A stretch of 49,317 bases of DNA, taken from NCBI GenBank assembly GCA_910577845.1, contig CAJTNA010000009.1:1-49317 (forward strand), written 5' to 3'. Position 1 is the stretch's first letter. The number at the start of each line of letters is the position of its first letter. This document shows, in pieces, positions 17,883 to 27,774 of the stretch. The position numbers were made by a program, and so were the translations under genes. The stretch comes from an uncultured Christensenella sp. GTDB lineage: Bacteria > Bacillota > Clostridia > Christensenellales > UBA3700. Below the pieces are notes generated by a model that saw only the letters and a program-made list of their open reading frames with translations, was not told the origin of the DNA and did no database searches.

Positions 17883-18960
17883 ATTGTGCTTTTCCATCTT
17901 TTACATTTATAGTTTTTTCACACTCACCGCTATAGCTTGTACAAGTTAGCAGTGTTTGAACGCCTCTTATATGCTCTAATAATTTTGATTGACGACTATT
18001 ATCCAGTTCACTCAAAACATCATCTAAAATCAAAATTGGTTTTTCCTCAGTTTCAAGTTCAAACATTTTAACTTCAGAAAGTTTAAGTGATAATGCTGTT
18101 GTTCGTTTTTGTCCTTGAGAGCCAAACTTTCTAACCTCAATGTCATTTATTTTTATATTAATATCATCTCTATGACAACCTACAGATGTATATTTTAAAT
18201 GTATATCTTTATCATAACTATTTTCAAGTAGCTTTATAAAATTCTCTTTCATAACTTTCAAATCATCTTGAGCAATTTTACTTTCATACTCTATTATTAA
18301 ATTCTCTTCCCCACAAGTAAGTTCGCTATGAATTTTTTCTATTACAATTTGCATTTTTTTACAAAACTCATATCTTTCATTAATTATTAAACTTCCAAGT
18401 TCTGCTAGCTGACTATCCCAAATTGGTAAAGTTTCTTTTATTATTTTTATATCATAACAATCTTTTAAAAGTTTATTTCTTTGTGCTAATACTTTGTTAT
18501 ATCTTACCAAAGTATTGTAGTATGATTTTTTTTGTTGTGATAAACTTATGTTTAAAAAGTTTCGTCTTAATACTGGTGATTCTTTTACAATATCCATTTC
18601 ATCTGGACTAAAGTAAACTACATTTACCATACCTATAAGCTCGTTTATTTTTTTTACTGGTATTTTGTCAATAGCTATCCTCTTTTTACCTTGCTTATCA
18701 ATATTAATATCTATAATATGACTCCTAAACTTTTTTGCTACCTCAACTTTAATATAGGCATTTTCATTATTCCATTTAATTAATTCCTTATCTTGGAATG
18801 TCCTTGGTGACTTTCCTAACCCAACATAATAAATACTTTCAACCAAATTTGTCTTGCCACTTGCATTGTTGCCAGCAATAATATTCAAGCCATCACTAAA
18901 TGTAACGTCTTGTCTTTGATAATTTCTAAAATTTGTAAGTTGTACTTTTTTTATTATCAT
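17881..18960 (-). CDS. recF: DNA replication/repair protein RecF
   Basis: SMC-like ATPase that loads RecA at gaps with RecO and RecR. 359 residues, normal length. Walker A GNNASGKTN at 30-38, ABC signature GSQGQKRTTALSLKL, and Walker B PILILDDVLSELD near the C-terminus. In most Bacillota recF follows dnaN in the same direction; here it is divergent from dnaA, separated by 264 AT-rich bases, so the dnaA-dnaN-recF run has been rearranged. Confidence 0.97.
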   Translation of the reverse strand: MIIKKVQLTNFRNYQRQDVTFSDGLNIIAGNNASGKTNLVESIYYVGLGKSPRTFQDKELIKWNNENAYIKVEVAKKFRSHIIDINIDKQGKKRIAIDKIPVKKINELIGMVNVVYFSPDEMDIVKESPVLRRNFLNISLSQQKKSYYNTLVRYNKVLAQRNKLLKDCYDIKIIKETLPIWDSQLAELGSLIINERYEFCKKMQIVIEKIHSELTCGEENLIIEYESKIAQDDLKVMKENFIKLLENSYDKDIHLKYTSVGCHRDDINIKINDIEVRKFGSQGQKRTTALSLKLSEVKMFELETEEKPILILDDVLSELDNSRQSKLLEHIRGVQTLLTCTSYSGECEKTINVKDGKAQ

Positions 18961-19189
18961 TACTTTATTCTAACATAATTGTTTTTTTTTATCAATAATT
19001 TTTATGCAAATTAAATGCTAATAAGCAATTAACTTTCTTAATTTAATATTAAAAAAATAATACTTAAAACAAACAATTATATATATTTATTTTTTTTAAA
19101 TATTTTTTAAATTACTTATCTTATTTATTTACATCACTAATTTATAAAATTTTCTTTTTAAAAATAAATATTTTTATATATAAAAAGCC

Positions 19190-19218
19190 TTGAAAATATT
19201 TTAAAATAATAGTATAAT
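19190..19218 (+). promoter_or_regulatory. dnaA promoter giving a leaderless start
   Basis: TTGAAA at 19190-19195, a 17-base spacer and TATAAT at 19213-19218. The A of the dnaA ATG is at 19225, exactly where transcription should begin. No Shine-Dalgarno sequence exists between the -10 box and the ATG. Confidence 0.8.
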
Positions 19219-19224
19219 ATTGTT

Positions 19225-20619
19225 ATGAATAATAATTTAGCAGAAATACAAGAACTTTGGAATAAAGCACTTCCAATTATATCAAAATCGGTTTCTCAAA
19301 TTTTTTATGATGTTTTCATCGCAAATTTAGAACCTATATCAATTAGCGATAATAAGTTTATTCTTATCGCTCCGTATGAGTCGTGCAAAAATTCCATTAA
19401 TAAATCATATAAGCCTATAATTGAAAAGGCAATAATGCAGTTTAATCCTTATATTGAGGGTATAAATATTATTACCCCAACTGATGTTGATGGTTTTATA
19501 GATGCTCCTAAATCAATTATTGCAGAAGCAGAAGAAATTGTTGAGAAAGAAAAACCAAATTCTAACACAAAAGATTATTATACCTCTTTTGAGGAAAGTT
19601 ATTCATTTGATAACTTTGTTACTGGTGGCAGTAATAAAGCTGCTTTCGTTGCGGCAAAGACAGTTGCGGAAAATCCTGGAGTTCAACATAACCCACTATT
19701 TATTTATGGTGGTGTAGGTTTAGGTAAAACTCACATTATGCACGCAATAGGTAATTTTATAAAAGCAAACAATGCTAAAAAGAAAATTATCTATATGACA
19801 TCTGAGAATTTTACTAATGACTACATTGATAGTATTAAAAATAACAATTCAAAAGATATGAATAGGCAATTTAGGAATAAATATCGTAATCTTGATGTTC
19901 TTATGATTGATGATATTCAATTTATATCTGGTAAACCTAGTACTCAAGAAGCTTTATTCCATTTGTTTAATGAATTATATCAAGCAAAAAAACAAATTGT
20001 TTTTACTTCTGATTGTCACCCTAAAGAAATTGACAATATTGATGAAAGATTGACATCACGATTCCAAAGCGGTTTAACAGTTGATATTAGCAGTCCAGAT
20101 TTGGAAACACGTATTGCTATTTTGCGTAAAAAAGCTTATAATAAAAAATTTGATGTATCTAATAATGTTATAAATTATATTGCTGAATGTATAAATACTA
20201 ATATTAGAGAACTTGAAGGGGCTTTATCTAAAGTTATTTTCTATTGCACTTTAAACAATATAAAGGCAGATAATTTAGATATTGTAAATAATGCACTAAA
20301 AGACGATATAGATAATATTAGTGGTCCTATCACTATGAATACTATTCTAAAGTGTGTATCTGACTATTTCCAAGTTGACCAAAAAGACTTGATTGGTAAG
20401 AAAAAAACAAAAAATATAGCTGAAGCAAGACAGATTGCTATCTATTTAATTTCTGACTTAATTTCTATACCACTTGTTTCTATTGGTGATTTTATGGGCG
20501 GACGTGACCACTCTACTATTATTCACGCAAGAGATAAAATAAGTGGGCTTATTAGCACTAATAATAAGTATGCAAATTATATTAGAGATTTAACAGAATT
20601 AATAAATAAAAAAGCTTAA
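19225..20619 (+). CDS. dnaA: Chromosomal replication initiator DnaA
   Basis: AAA+ initiator that binds DnaA boxes and melts the origin. 464 residues. Domain I (1-~85) for self-association and helicase contact; short acidic linker; AAA+ core with Walker A GGVGLGKTH (162-170), Walker B VLMIDDIQF and sensor RLTSRF; domain IV with the DNA-binding signature GRDHSTIIHARDKI near residue 430. The ATG directly follows a promoter and lacks a ribosome site, so the mRNA is probably leaderless. DnaA-box-like sites lie downstream before dnaN and, much more densely, near 40.3-40.5 kb. It faces toward that presumed origin. Confidence 0.98.
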   Translation: MNNNLAEIQELWNKALPIISKSVSQIFYDVFIANLEPISISDNKFILIAPYESCKNSINKSYKPIIEKAIMQFNPYIEGINIITPTDVDGFIDAPKSIIAEAEEIVEKEKPNSNTKDYYTSFEESYSFDNFVTGGSNKAAFVAAKTVAENPGVQHNPLFIYGGVGLGKTHIMHAIGNFIKANNAKKKIIYMTSENFTNDYIDSIKNNNSKDMNRQFRNKYRNLDVLMIDDIQFISGKPSTQEALFHLFNELYQAKKQIVFTSDCHPKEIDNIDERLTSRFQSGLTVDISSPDLETRIAILRKKAYNKKFDVSNNVINYIAECINTNIRELEGALSKVIFYCTLNNIKADNLDIVNNALKDDIDNISGPITMNTILKCVSDYFQVDQKDLIGKKKTKNIAEARQIAIYLISDLISIPLVSIGDFMGGRDHSTIIHARDKISGLISTNNKYANYIRDLTELINKKA

Positions 20620-20998
20620 TTTTTTATTTTGTGGACAAACTATTATTTTTGTGGATTAATGTTTATAATTTATACATTTTTATCCACAAATTAATAACTA
20701 TATATTTTATAAAATACTTTATTTTTTCCGCTTAAATTATGGTTTTTTAATTTTAAAATTATAGTTATCAACATTTCAACAGGCCTTAGTATTGTTATTA
20801 TTATCAATTAATATTAATAAATAATATATCAATAAATTATTGCCTATAAAATTTATTTTATACATAATTTATTAAAATAATTGGAAAAATTAATATTAAT
20901 AATAAAATTATTATATTAAAATTCATTTACTTAAGATAATTAACATATAAAAATAAAAAAATTAATAAATATAAAACATAATGTTATAAGGAGTAATT
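20620..20998 (+). promoter_or_regulatory. dnaA-dnaN intergenic region with four DnaA-box-like sites
   Basis: 379 bases of AT-rich DNA. Sites: TGTGGACAA (20630), TGTGGATTA (20650), the consensus TTATCCACA (20680-20688) and TTATCAACA (20765). The first two are again 20 bases apart in the same orientation. In Bacillus the same interval is part of oriC; here it could be an initiator-titration or autoregulatory site or a secondary origin part. It also should carry the dnaN promoter. Confidence 0.7.
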
Positions 20999-22102
20999 AT
21001 GAAATTATATTGTAACGGATTAGAGTTAAGTGATGCTCTATCAAAAGTAACAAAAGCTATAAGTGGTAAAACAAATGCACCAATATTAGAGGGTGTTAAA
21101 ATTGAGGCTTTTGGCGACAAACTTACTTTAACTGCTTCAGATACAGAAATTACTATTGAAAATACAATCAATGCAAAAATAATGCTTGAGGGTGTTATTG
21201 TTGTACCTGGTAAGCTTATGAATGAGCTTGTTAGAAAAATGGGAAGCCAACAAGTTGAGCTTGAGTGTATTGACGAAAAAGTTTTAAATATTAAATATAT
21301 GGATTGTGAATCTAAAATAATGCTATTTAGAGCTGAGGAATATCCTAAATTTGTTGATAACGATTATGATAATGTAATTAATATGTTGCAATCACAATTT
21401 AAAGATATGGTAAATAAAACAGCTTTTTGTGCAGCTATTGATGATGCACGTCCAATTTTAAAAGGTTGTTTACTAAAAATTAAAGGAAAAGATATATCTT
21501 TTGTTGCAATAGATGGTTTAAGACTTGCAATTACAAAAAAACAATTAAGTATGCCAAGTGGTGAAATTAATGCAGTTATTCCAGCAAGAGCTTTAAATGA
21601 AATATCTAGACTTGCTGGTGATAATGATGAAATTATGACTTTATCTATAAATAATAAAAAAATTATGGCAGATATGGGACATACAAAAGTTATTGCTCAA
21701 CTACTTGAGGGGGAATTTGTTAATTATGAAAGAATTATTCCTCGTGAAAGTATTACTGAAATTAAAATTAACTGTGAGCAACTTGAGCAAACTTTGGATA
21801 GAGTTTCTATTATATCAAGGAATGTACAAGCTAACCTAATTAAGATTGAAATTGCTGATAATGTTATGAAAATTGATGCAAATGCGGATATTGGTAATAT
21901 TAATGAAAAAGTACCAGTAAGTATGCAAGGAAAAGATATGAGGCTTGCTTTGAACTCAAAATTCTTATCTGATTGCTTAAAAGCAGTTGATACTGAATAT
22001 GTTAAAATTAATTTTTCATCAAGCATCCAACCTTGTACTATTACTCCTCTAACTGGTGATGACTTTTTATATTTGATTCTTCCTGTAAGGTTGATGGGTT
22101 AA
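20999..22102 (+). CDS. dnaN: DNA polymerase III beta sliding clamp
   Basis: Ring-shaped processivity clamp, homodimer of three repeated domains. 367 residues, normal length. Family features: the N-terminal MKLYCNGLELSDALSKVTKAI, the internal region FCAAIDDARPILKGCLLKI, and the C-terminal IQPCTITPLTGDDFLYLILPVRL. Strong AAGGAG site seven bases before the ATG. The next gene starts three bases after its stop, so they are co-transcribed. Confidence 0.97.
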   Translation: MKLYCNGLELSDALSKVTKAISGKTNAPILEGVKIEAFGDKLTLTASDTEITIENTINAKIMLEGVIVVPGKLMNELVRKMGSQQVELECIDEKVLNIKYMDCESKIMLFRAEEYPKFVDNDYDNVINMLQSQFKDMVNKTAFCAAIDDARPILKGCLLKIKGKDISFVAIDGLRLAITKKQLSMPSGEINAVIPARALNEISRLAGDNDEIMTLSINNKKIMADMGHTKVIAQLLEGEFVNYERIIPRESITEIKINCEQLEQTLDRVSIISRNVQANLIKIEIADNVMKIDANADIGNINEKVPVSMQGKDMRLALNSKFLSDCLKAVDTEYVKINFSSSIQPCTITPLTGDDFLYLILPVRLMG

Positions 22103-22105
22103 TTT

Positions 22106-23110
22106 ATGAAATATTGCCTATTGATTAATAGTAAACATTATTTAACATACAATACAAATTCTGAAAAAATTATTTTTGCAGAGTTTAATATTTTGAATAA
22201 AAAATTTAACTTTGCTACAAATATTAGTATTGAGGATATTTGTGGTATAAAGTATTTAGTTTTTGAAAGTGAAAATATAGATAATTATTTACAAAAAATT
22301 AGTGATTTAACTTTTGTATTAGCTATTTTTGAAATGGTAAATGGTTTATTAAAACCAATATCTAAAAATAATTTGCAATATATAAATAGTAATATAAGTA
22401 GTATGTTAAAATACTCTGGCAAAACAAATGAGTATTTTACAAGGCTTATGATAAATATTGCAAGTAATTTGATTGAAAAAGAAGAAAATATAAATTTATT
22501 AGACCCTATTTGTGGTAAAGGCACTTCTCTATATGAAGGACTTATAAAAGGTTTTAATTGTTATGGAGTAGAAATTGCAAGTAAAGTTGTTGATGAAATT
22601 GCTCTATTTTTAAAAAAATATTTAGAGGGCGAAAAGTATAAGTTTAATAGTAAAAAAGAAAAGTTTAGTGGTGCAAATAAAAGCTTCAAGGCAGAAAAAT
22701 ATATTTTTGAAATAAATAAAAATAAAGAAAGTAAGCAATTTAAACATTTTGAAGTTGTATCTGCAAATACAATTTATACTGATAAAATTTATAAAAAGGA
22801 ATTTTTTGATATTATTGTAGGAGACTTACCTTACGGAGTTAAATATAGTAATATTACAAATGAAAAACAGAGTTCTTTTACAAGGAGTCCCAAAGAATTA
22901 CTAGAAAAAAGTCTTGACGTTTGGTGTAATTGTTTAAATATAGATGGAATAATGATATTATCTTGGAATACATTTTTACTAAAAAGGACAGAATTTGTTG
23001 AGTTGGTAAAAAATAAAGGATATAAAGTTTTAGAATATGAGAATTTAAATAATTTTGAGCATAGAGTTGACCAAGCAATTAATAGAGATTTTATTTGTAT
23101 TAAAAAATAA
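22106..23110 (+). CDS. UPF0020/Trm11-like SAM-dependent RNA methyltransferase
   Basis: 334 residues. The C-terminal Rossmann methyltransferase domain starts near residue 125 with LLDPICGKGTSLYEGLIKG (SAM-binding motif I), followed by YGVEIASKVVDEI and the catalytic DLPYGVKY, a variant of the (D/N)PPY motif of N-methyltransferases that act on RNA bases. The N-terminal ~110 residues are variable and could be the RNA-binding part. A Lys-rich insert of about 45 residues lies between motifs I and IV. By pattern it is a Trm11-like tRNA or rRNA guanine methylase; the exact target is not known. Position directly after dnaN, where recF would be expected, is unusual. Confidence 0.72.
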   Translation: MKYCLLINSKHYLTYNTNSEKIIFAEFNILNKKFNFATNISIEDICGIKYLVFESENIDNYLQKISDLTFVLAIFEMVNGLLKPISKNNLQYINSNISSMLKYSGKTNEYFTRLMINIASNLIEKEENINLLDPICGKGTSLYEGLIKGFNCYGVEIASKVVDEIALFLKKYLEGEKYKFNSKKEKFSGANKSFKAEKYIFEINKNKESKQFKHFEVVSANTIYTDKIYKKEFFDIIVGDLPYGVKYSNITNEKQSSFTRSPKELLEKSLDVWCNCLNIDGIMILSWNTFLLKRTEFVELVKNKGYKVLEYENLNNFEHRVDQAINRDFICIKK

Positions 23111-23509
23111 TCATTTTATAAATAATGTAGTTATTAATTAAAAATGTAAAGTAAAGATATACAATTTTGTAATTATAGATTATAAGTTGTATATTTTTTT
23201 ATTTATTAATTTTGCTAATATTAAAAAAATATATTGATAAAAAAATTAAATAATTAAATAATATAATGTAAAATATAAAATTTAAAAAATAAAATATATA
23301 TTATAAAAAATTAATTTTATAAAAATAACTACGATTTTCGTAGAATATTTTATATAAATTTGCTTTTTTAATAAATTATATAAAAAAAAGAAAATTATTA
23401 TAAAAAGAAATGATAAATATAAAAAATATAATATTATTTTTAATATCATTGAAAAGTAAAAGAAAAAAAATAATAATAAGTATTAAGGAAATTATATATT
23501 TTATAATAA
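23111..23509. other. Very AT-rich gap with one small hairpin
   Basis: About 400 bases, close to 90% A+T. CTACGA-TTT-TCGTAG at 23329-23343 could terminate transcripts from the methyltransferase gene. Apparent minus-strand frames here are poly-Ile/Phe/Lys artefacts of composition. Confidence 0.6.
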
Positions 23510-23539
23510 AAAAAACATCTACATTTGTAGATGTTTTTT
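23510..23539. terminator. Terminator, small membrane protein gene
   Basis: AAAAAACATCTACA mirrors TGTAGATGTTTTTT perfectly (14 bp, minimal loop), with T runs on either strand. It lies 16 bases past the stop of the minus-strand gene at 23555. Confidence 0.85.
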
Positions 23540-23554
23540 TATTGATAATATTTA

Positions 23555-23785
23555 TCAGGTCAAAATAAGTTTCTTGTACAAAAGTACCCATACAACGTCA
23601 ACCCAACCAAAGAATGGAATAAAAATTGCCAAAATCAAAGCAATAATTTGATTAGTTCCTTTACCGTGAATGAATGCAGATAGACGTACTACGATTTCTG
23701 TAATCCAACCAATACCAGGGATAATAAGAAGTAATACTTGTACAAGTCTTGGTAATTTTTGGAATGAACTATTAATACTTGCCAT
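23555..23785 (-). CDS. Small two-helix membrane protein, unknown
   Basis: 76 residues with two hydrophobic helices (about 15-36 and 46-70: VLLLIIPGIGWITEIVV and IIALILAIFIPFFGWVDVVWVL) linked by a short polar loop. The ATG has a very strong GGGAGG site, and a strong terminator follows, so it is a real gene expressed alone. The two PGIGW/FFGW motifs look like an internal repeat. I do not recognise the family. Confidence 0.75.
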   Translation of the reverse strand: MASINSSFQKLPRLVQVLLLIIPGIGWITEIVVRLSAFIHGKGTNQIIALILAIFIPFFGWVDVVWVLLYKKLILT

Positions 23786-23955
23786 AAAAAAACCTCCCTA
23801 TAATATTTAATTTATATTTTTTGTTAAAATTTAACATTTAACTATAATATAGTATATCATTAATATATGAATTTGTAAATAAATTATTAAAATTTTTAGT
23901 TAAATTTAGCTAATTTTTACATTTACTATATATTTTATTTAAAAATCTAATAATT

Positions 23956-24834
23956 TTATTGATTTTTTAAAGAATCAATTAATTCATAGATTCTTTGCAA
24001 ATCGTCTTTAGTGTAGTAATCTAAATATATTCTACCTTTATCCTCATTACCAATAATTTTAACTTTTGTAGCAAAAATTCTTTGCATATCATTACAGAAT
24101 TCTTTTAATTCAGAAGAAAGTTTTATTTGTTTTTTAGGCATTGGCTCATTGTTATTATAAGATTTAACCATAAGCTCTAAAGTTCTAACACTTAATTGTT
24201 TATTTGCGGCAGCCTTTGCATATTTAATTTGAACATCAACATCATTTAAGCTAACTAACGCTTTTGCGTGACCAGCAGAAAGTTTACCATCAATAACAAG
24301 TTGTTTAACCTCTGGTGGTAAAGTTAATATTCTAAGACTATTTGCAATTGCTGACCTACTCTTACATAATGTTTTAGATAATTCTTCTTGAGATAAATTA
24401 TATTCATTAATAAGATTGCTATAAGCAATAGCCTCTTCAATAGGGTTTAAGTCAGAGCGTTGAATATTTTCAATCAAAGCAATTTCCTTACACTCTTTGT
24501 CATTATAATTCTTAACCAAAACAGGTATTTTAGAAAGCCCAGCAATAATACTTGCTCTATATCTACGCTCACCAGCAATAATGATATATTTAGAACCTTT
24601 TTTAACTACAGTTATTGGTTGAATTAAACCATAATTTTTAATACTGTCAGCAAGTTCATTTAACTTATCCTCGTCAAAATTCTTACGTGGTTGGTCTGGG
24701 TTAGGAATTATTAAATCAATATCAAGCTCCTCAACACCTTTGTTAAGAACGCCATTTGAATCATAAGTTGTAATATCTGATGCGTAATCACTAAATAGTG
24801 CATCAATACTTAAGCCTTGACCTGTTTTTTTCAT
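23956..24834 (-). CDS. parB: Chromosome partitioning protein ParB (Spo0J-like)
   Basis: CTP-dependent clamp that loads at parS and recruits SMC. 292 residues. The N-terminal CTPase domain contains GERRYRASIIAG (Box II arginines) and ENIQRSDLNPIEEA; the central helix-turn-helix (LSQEELSKTLCKSRSAIANSLRIL) reads parS; the C-terminal ~40 residues make the dimer. Matching parS sites lie at 36.4-39.7 kb. Unusually, parA (soj), which normally sits between rsmG and parB, is absent. Confidence 0.96.
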   Translation of the reverse strand: MKKTGQGLSIDALFSDYASDITTYDSNGVLNKGVEELDIDLIIPNPDQPRKNFDEDKLNELADSIKNYGLIQPITVVKKGSKYIIIAGERRYRASIIAGLSKIPVLVKNYNDKECKEIALIENIQRSDLNPIEEAIAYSNLINEYNLSQEELSKTLCKSRSAIANSLRILTLPPEVKQLVIDGKLSAGHAKALVSLNDVDVQIKYAKAAANKQLSVRTLELMVKSYNNNEPMPKKQIKLSSELKEFCNDMQRIFATKVKIIGNEDKGRIYLDYYTKDDLQRIYELIDSLKNQ

Positions 24835-25163
24835 AATTATACCTCTTGAAAATATGATTTTTATTATTTTTTAGTTAATAAGCAATTAAACTAGGAATAT
24901 TTTTTAATTTTTATAATAATTAAAATTTTTAAATTAATTATAATTTGAATAAATATTTAAATTTAAATATTAGTAAAAGTTAAAAAAATTTAAATTATAA
25001 AATATTTATATATATAATGATTTTAGTTTTTATTAGATAATAATAATTATAAATTATTTATTTTATAATTTACATAAATAAACTATAAAAACAACTTTTT
25101 AATACCGATTTTTGTAAGGTATTTTTAATTATTTATAATATTAAGTATATTATAAACAAAATT
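24835..25163. other. AT-rich gap rsmG-parB, where parA is normally found
   Basis: 329 bases with no coding potential. It holds the second copy of the AATACCGATTTTTG repeat (25101-25126: AATACC/GGTATT stem then T residues), which may terminate rsmG transcripts. Confidence 0.6.
25101..25126. repeat. Short repeat AATACCGATTTTTG, copy 2
   Basis: AATACC pairs with GGTATT around GATTTTTGTAA. It shares the 14-base core with 17818 and 43255. Confidence 0.6.
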
Positions 25164-25853
25164 TTATAAAGGATTAATTTTTGGTTTATTACCACTTCTA
25201 GGATAACATTTATTACATTTTTCTAAACTTTCTACAATAATTATGCTACGAAAGTTATCCTCTAAATTATAGTCAACTTTATCAGTTAATTTACAGCTTA
25301 ATTTTTTAAAAGCATTATCACACAAACTAAGCTCATTATCAACATTTATAGACTTATAACAAATTGCTTTACCATTTGGCTTTAAAAGAGGAACTAAATA
25401 TTCAAGTAAAGTAGGCATTCCAGCAACTGCTCTTGCGGTAGCAATGTCAAATTTATGTCTATTTGTTGAGCAATAGTCCTCTACTCTAGAATGTATTGCT
25501 GTGCAATTTTTAAGGTTAAGTTTGTTAATTACCGCATTTAAAAAATTAACTCGTTTATTTAAACTATCAATCAAAGTAAAATTGACATCTTTTAAGACTA
25601 TAGCAAGTGGTAAAGCTGGAAAACCAGCACCAGAACCAACATCTGCTACCATATTATTATTTTTAAAATATTTGTAGCCATATAAACTATCTACATAATG
25701 TTTGATTATAACATCATTTTTTTCAGTTATGCTAGTAAGGTTAAACATTTTATTATATTCAATCAATAAATCATAATAAGTTTGAAACTTATTAATAGTG
25801 TCTTTATCAAAAGGAATATTAAGTTCATTTAAATATTTTTCTAATAATATCAT
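25164..25853 (-). CDS. rsmG: 16S rRNA (guanine527-N7)-methyltransferase RsmG
   Basis: SAM-dependent methylation of G527 in the 530 loop of 16S rRNA. 229 residues. Family signatures: NLTSITEKNDVIIKHYVDSL near the N-terminus, the SAM site VADVGSGAGFPALPLAI, and the later ATARAVAG. The ATG overlaps a GGTG site. It follows mnmG by 30 bases in the conserved mnmE-mnmG-rsmG order. Confidence 0.96.
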   Translation of the reverse strand: MILLEKYLNELNIPFDKDTINKFQTYYDLLIEYNKMFNLTSITEKNDVIIKHYVDSLYGYKYFKNNNMVADVGSGAGFPALPLAIVLKDVNFTLIDSLNKRVNFLNAVINKLNLKNCTAIHSRVEDYCSTNRHKFDIATARAVAGMPTLLEYLVPLLKPNGKAICYKSINVDNELSLCDNAFKKLSCKLTDKVDYNLEDNFRSIIIVESLEKCNKCYPRSGNKPKINPL

Positions 25854-25883
25854 TATACACCATTTTTATGATAAAGTAAATAG

Positions 25884-27740
25884 TTATTTTTTAAATAAAT
25901 AAATCATTAATACAGTAATATCTGCAGGAGAAACTCCGCTTATTCTTGAAGCCTGTCCTAAATTAAGAGGTTTTATCTTATTTAGCTTTTGTCTTGCTTC
26001 AAGTCTTAATCCATCAATCTGAGAGTAATCAATGTCATCAGGAATTAATTTATTTTCTAATTTTTGAAGTTCCTTAATACTAGCATTCTGTTTATTTAAA
26101 TAACCCTCATACTTAATAGTACTTGCAACCTCTGCCATAATGCGTCTGTCAAAATTTTTTAATTCCTCAAAGTTGTCAATAAGATTGTCACTTGTAATAT
26201 TAGACCTTTTTAGCATATCTTTATAAGAAAGTGAGCAGTTTGGAATACTCTCACCAATACTTTCAAAAAATCTGCCATAAATTTTAGGGCTTAAATTAGT
26301 ATTTAATATAGTATTATAATATTCTATTTTACTAATCTTATCTTTAAATTTAGCATATCTTTCGTCATTTACCAAACCTATTTGTCTGCCATATTCAGTA
26401 AGTCTTATATCAGCATTTTCTTGTCTTAGATTTAATCTAAATTCTGCCCTTGCTGTCATCATTCTATAAGGTTCATTTGTTCCTTTAGTAACTAAATCAT
26501 CAATTAAAACACCAATATACGCTTCATCACGTGACAAAATCAAAGGTTTTTTATTATCAATGTATTGATTAGCATTAATGCCAGCAATTAAGCCTTGTGC
26601 CGCAGCTTCTTCATATCCGCTACTGCCGTTGATTTGCCCAGCCATAAATAAACCGCCTATATGTTTTACCATAAGTGTCAAATCCAGTTGCATACTATCA
26701 ATGCAATCATATTCTATTGCGTAAGCATATCTCATTATATTAACATTTTCCAAGCCCTCAATAGACCTATACATATCAAGCTGAACATCAATAGGTAAAC
26801 TGCTTGACATACCTTGAACATACATTTCATTGGTAAAAATGCTTTCTGGTTCAATAAAGATTTGATGTCTGTCTTTATCTGCAAACCGCATAACTTTATC
26901 CTCAATACTTGGGCAGTATCTAGGGCCTACAGACTTGATAGAACCATTATAAAGTGGTGAACGATGTATATTATCTCTTATAATTTTATGTGTTTTTTCG
27001 TTAGTATAAGTTAAATAACAAGGAATATCCATTGAATTGTAATCATCATTAATAAATGAAAAAGAATAAATATTTTTATCACCAAATTGAGGTATCATTT
27101 TAGAAAAATCAATTGTATTTTTATCTACTCTTGCAGGTGTACCAGTTTTAAAACGGCGAATATTAATACCTAAATCAATTAAACTTTTTGTAAGTTTATC
27201 ACTGCGAGAGAATCCACTTGGACCTTCATCTTTTCTATACTCACCAATTACAATATTTGCATTTAAGTAAACACCCGAACAAATAACTATTGCATTGCAA
27301 CGATATGTACTTCCCATAGCAGTTTTTATACCACAAACTGCGTTATTTTTAGTTAAAATTTCCGCTACTTCACCTTGCAATAAAGTAATATTATTTTCAT
27401 TTTCAATAGTTTTTTTCATATTTAGGTGGTAACTTGTTTTATCCTCTTGACCCCTTAAACTATGTACTGCAGTTCCTTTTGATAAATTTAACATTCTAAG
27501 TTGAAGTAATGATTTATCTGCAGTAATACCCATTTCACCACCTAAGGCATCTATCTCTCTAACCAAATGTCCTTTTGCAGTACCACCAATATTAGGATTA
27601 CAAGCCATAAAAGATATACTATCAAGTGATAAAGTAACCAATAATACTTTTTTATTAAGGCGTGCTAAAGCAAGTGAGGCTTCCACTCCACTATGACCAG
27701 CTCCAACAACAATTGCATCATAAAAACTATTATTAATCAT
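25884..27740 (-). CDS. mnmG: tRNA uridine 5-carboxymethylaminomethyl modification enzyme MnmG
   Basis: FAD-dependent partner of MnmE in making cmnm5U34 in tRNAs. 618 residues from the ATG at 27740 (after AAGGTG). FAD-binding VVGAGHSGVEASLA at the start; the family signature ACNPNIGGTAKGHLVREIDALGG; YTxEKTHKII; the second signature region QINGSSGYEEAAAQGLIAG; and the C-terminal helical MnmE/tRNA-binding domain. Separated from mnmE by 530 bases carrying an intergenic repeat, whereas the two are usually adjacent. Confidence 0.97.
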   Translation of the reverse strand: MINNSFYDAIVVGAGHSGVEASLALARLNKKVLLVTLSLDSISFMACNPNIGGTAKGHLVREIDALGGEMGITADKSLLQLRMLNLSKGTAVHSLRGQEDKTSYHLNMKKTIENENNITLLQGEVAEILTKNNAVCGIKTAMGSTYRCNAIVICSGVYLNANIVIGEYRKDEGPSGFSRSDKLTKSLIDLGINIRRFKTGTPARVDKNTIDFSKMIPQFGDKNIYSFSFINDDYNSMDIPCYLTYTNEKTHKIIRDNIHRSPLYNGSIKSVGPRYCPSIEDKVMRFADKDRHQIFIEPESIFTNEMYVQGMSSSLPIDVQLDMYRSIEGLENVNIMRYAYAIEYDCIDSMQLDLTLMVKHIGGLFMAGQINGSSGYEEAAAQGLIAGINANQYIDNKKPLILSRDEAYIGVLIDDLVTKGTNEPYRMMTARAEFRLNLRQENADIRLTEYGRQIGLVNDERYAKFKDKISKIEYYNTILNTNLSPKIYGRFFESIGESIPNCSLSYKDMLKRSNITSDNLIDNFEELKNFDRRIMAEVASTIKYEGYLNKQNASIKELQKLENKLIPDDIDYSQIDGLRLEARQKLNKIKPLNLGQASRISGVSPADITVLMIYLFKK

Positions 27741-27774
27741 ATACACCTTTTTACATTTTAATAAAAATTATGAG

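Noticed and set aside
20620..20998. Primary oriC between dnaA and dnaN
   Set aside because: Only one consensus DnaA box is present, parS sites are not nearby, and surrounding gene directions do not diverge here; 40.3-40.5 kb fits better. It remains a possible secondary element.
23376..23591. Minus-strand 71-codon hydrophobic frame
   Set aside because: It overlaps the terminator and the end of the real small membrane gene, and is an Ile/Phe/Asn artefact of ~90% AT DNA.
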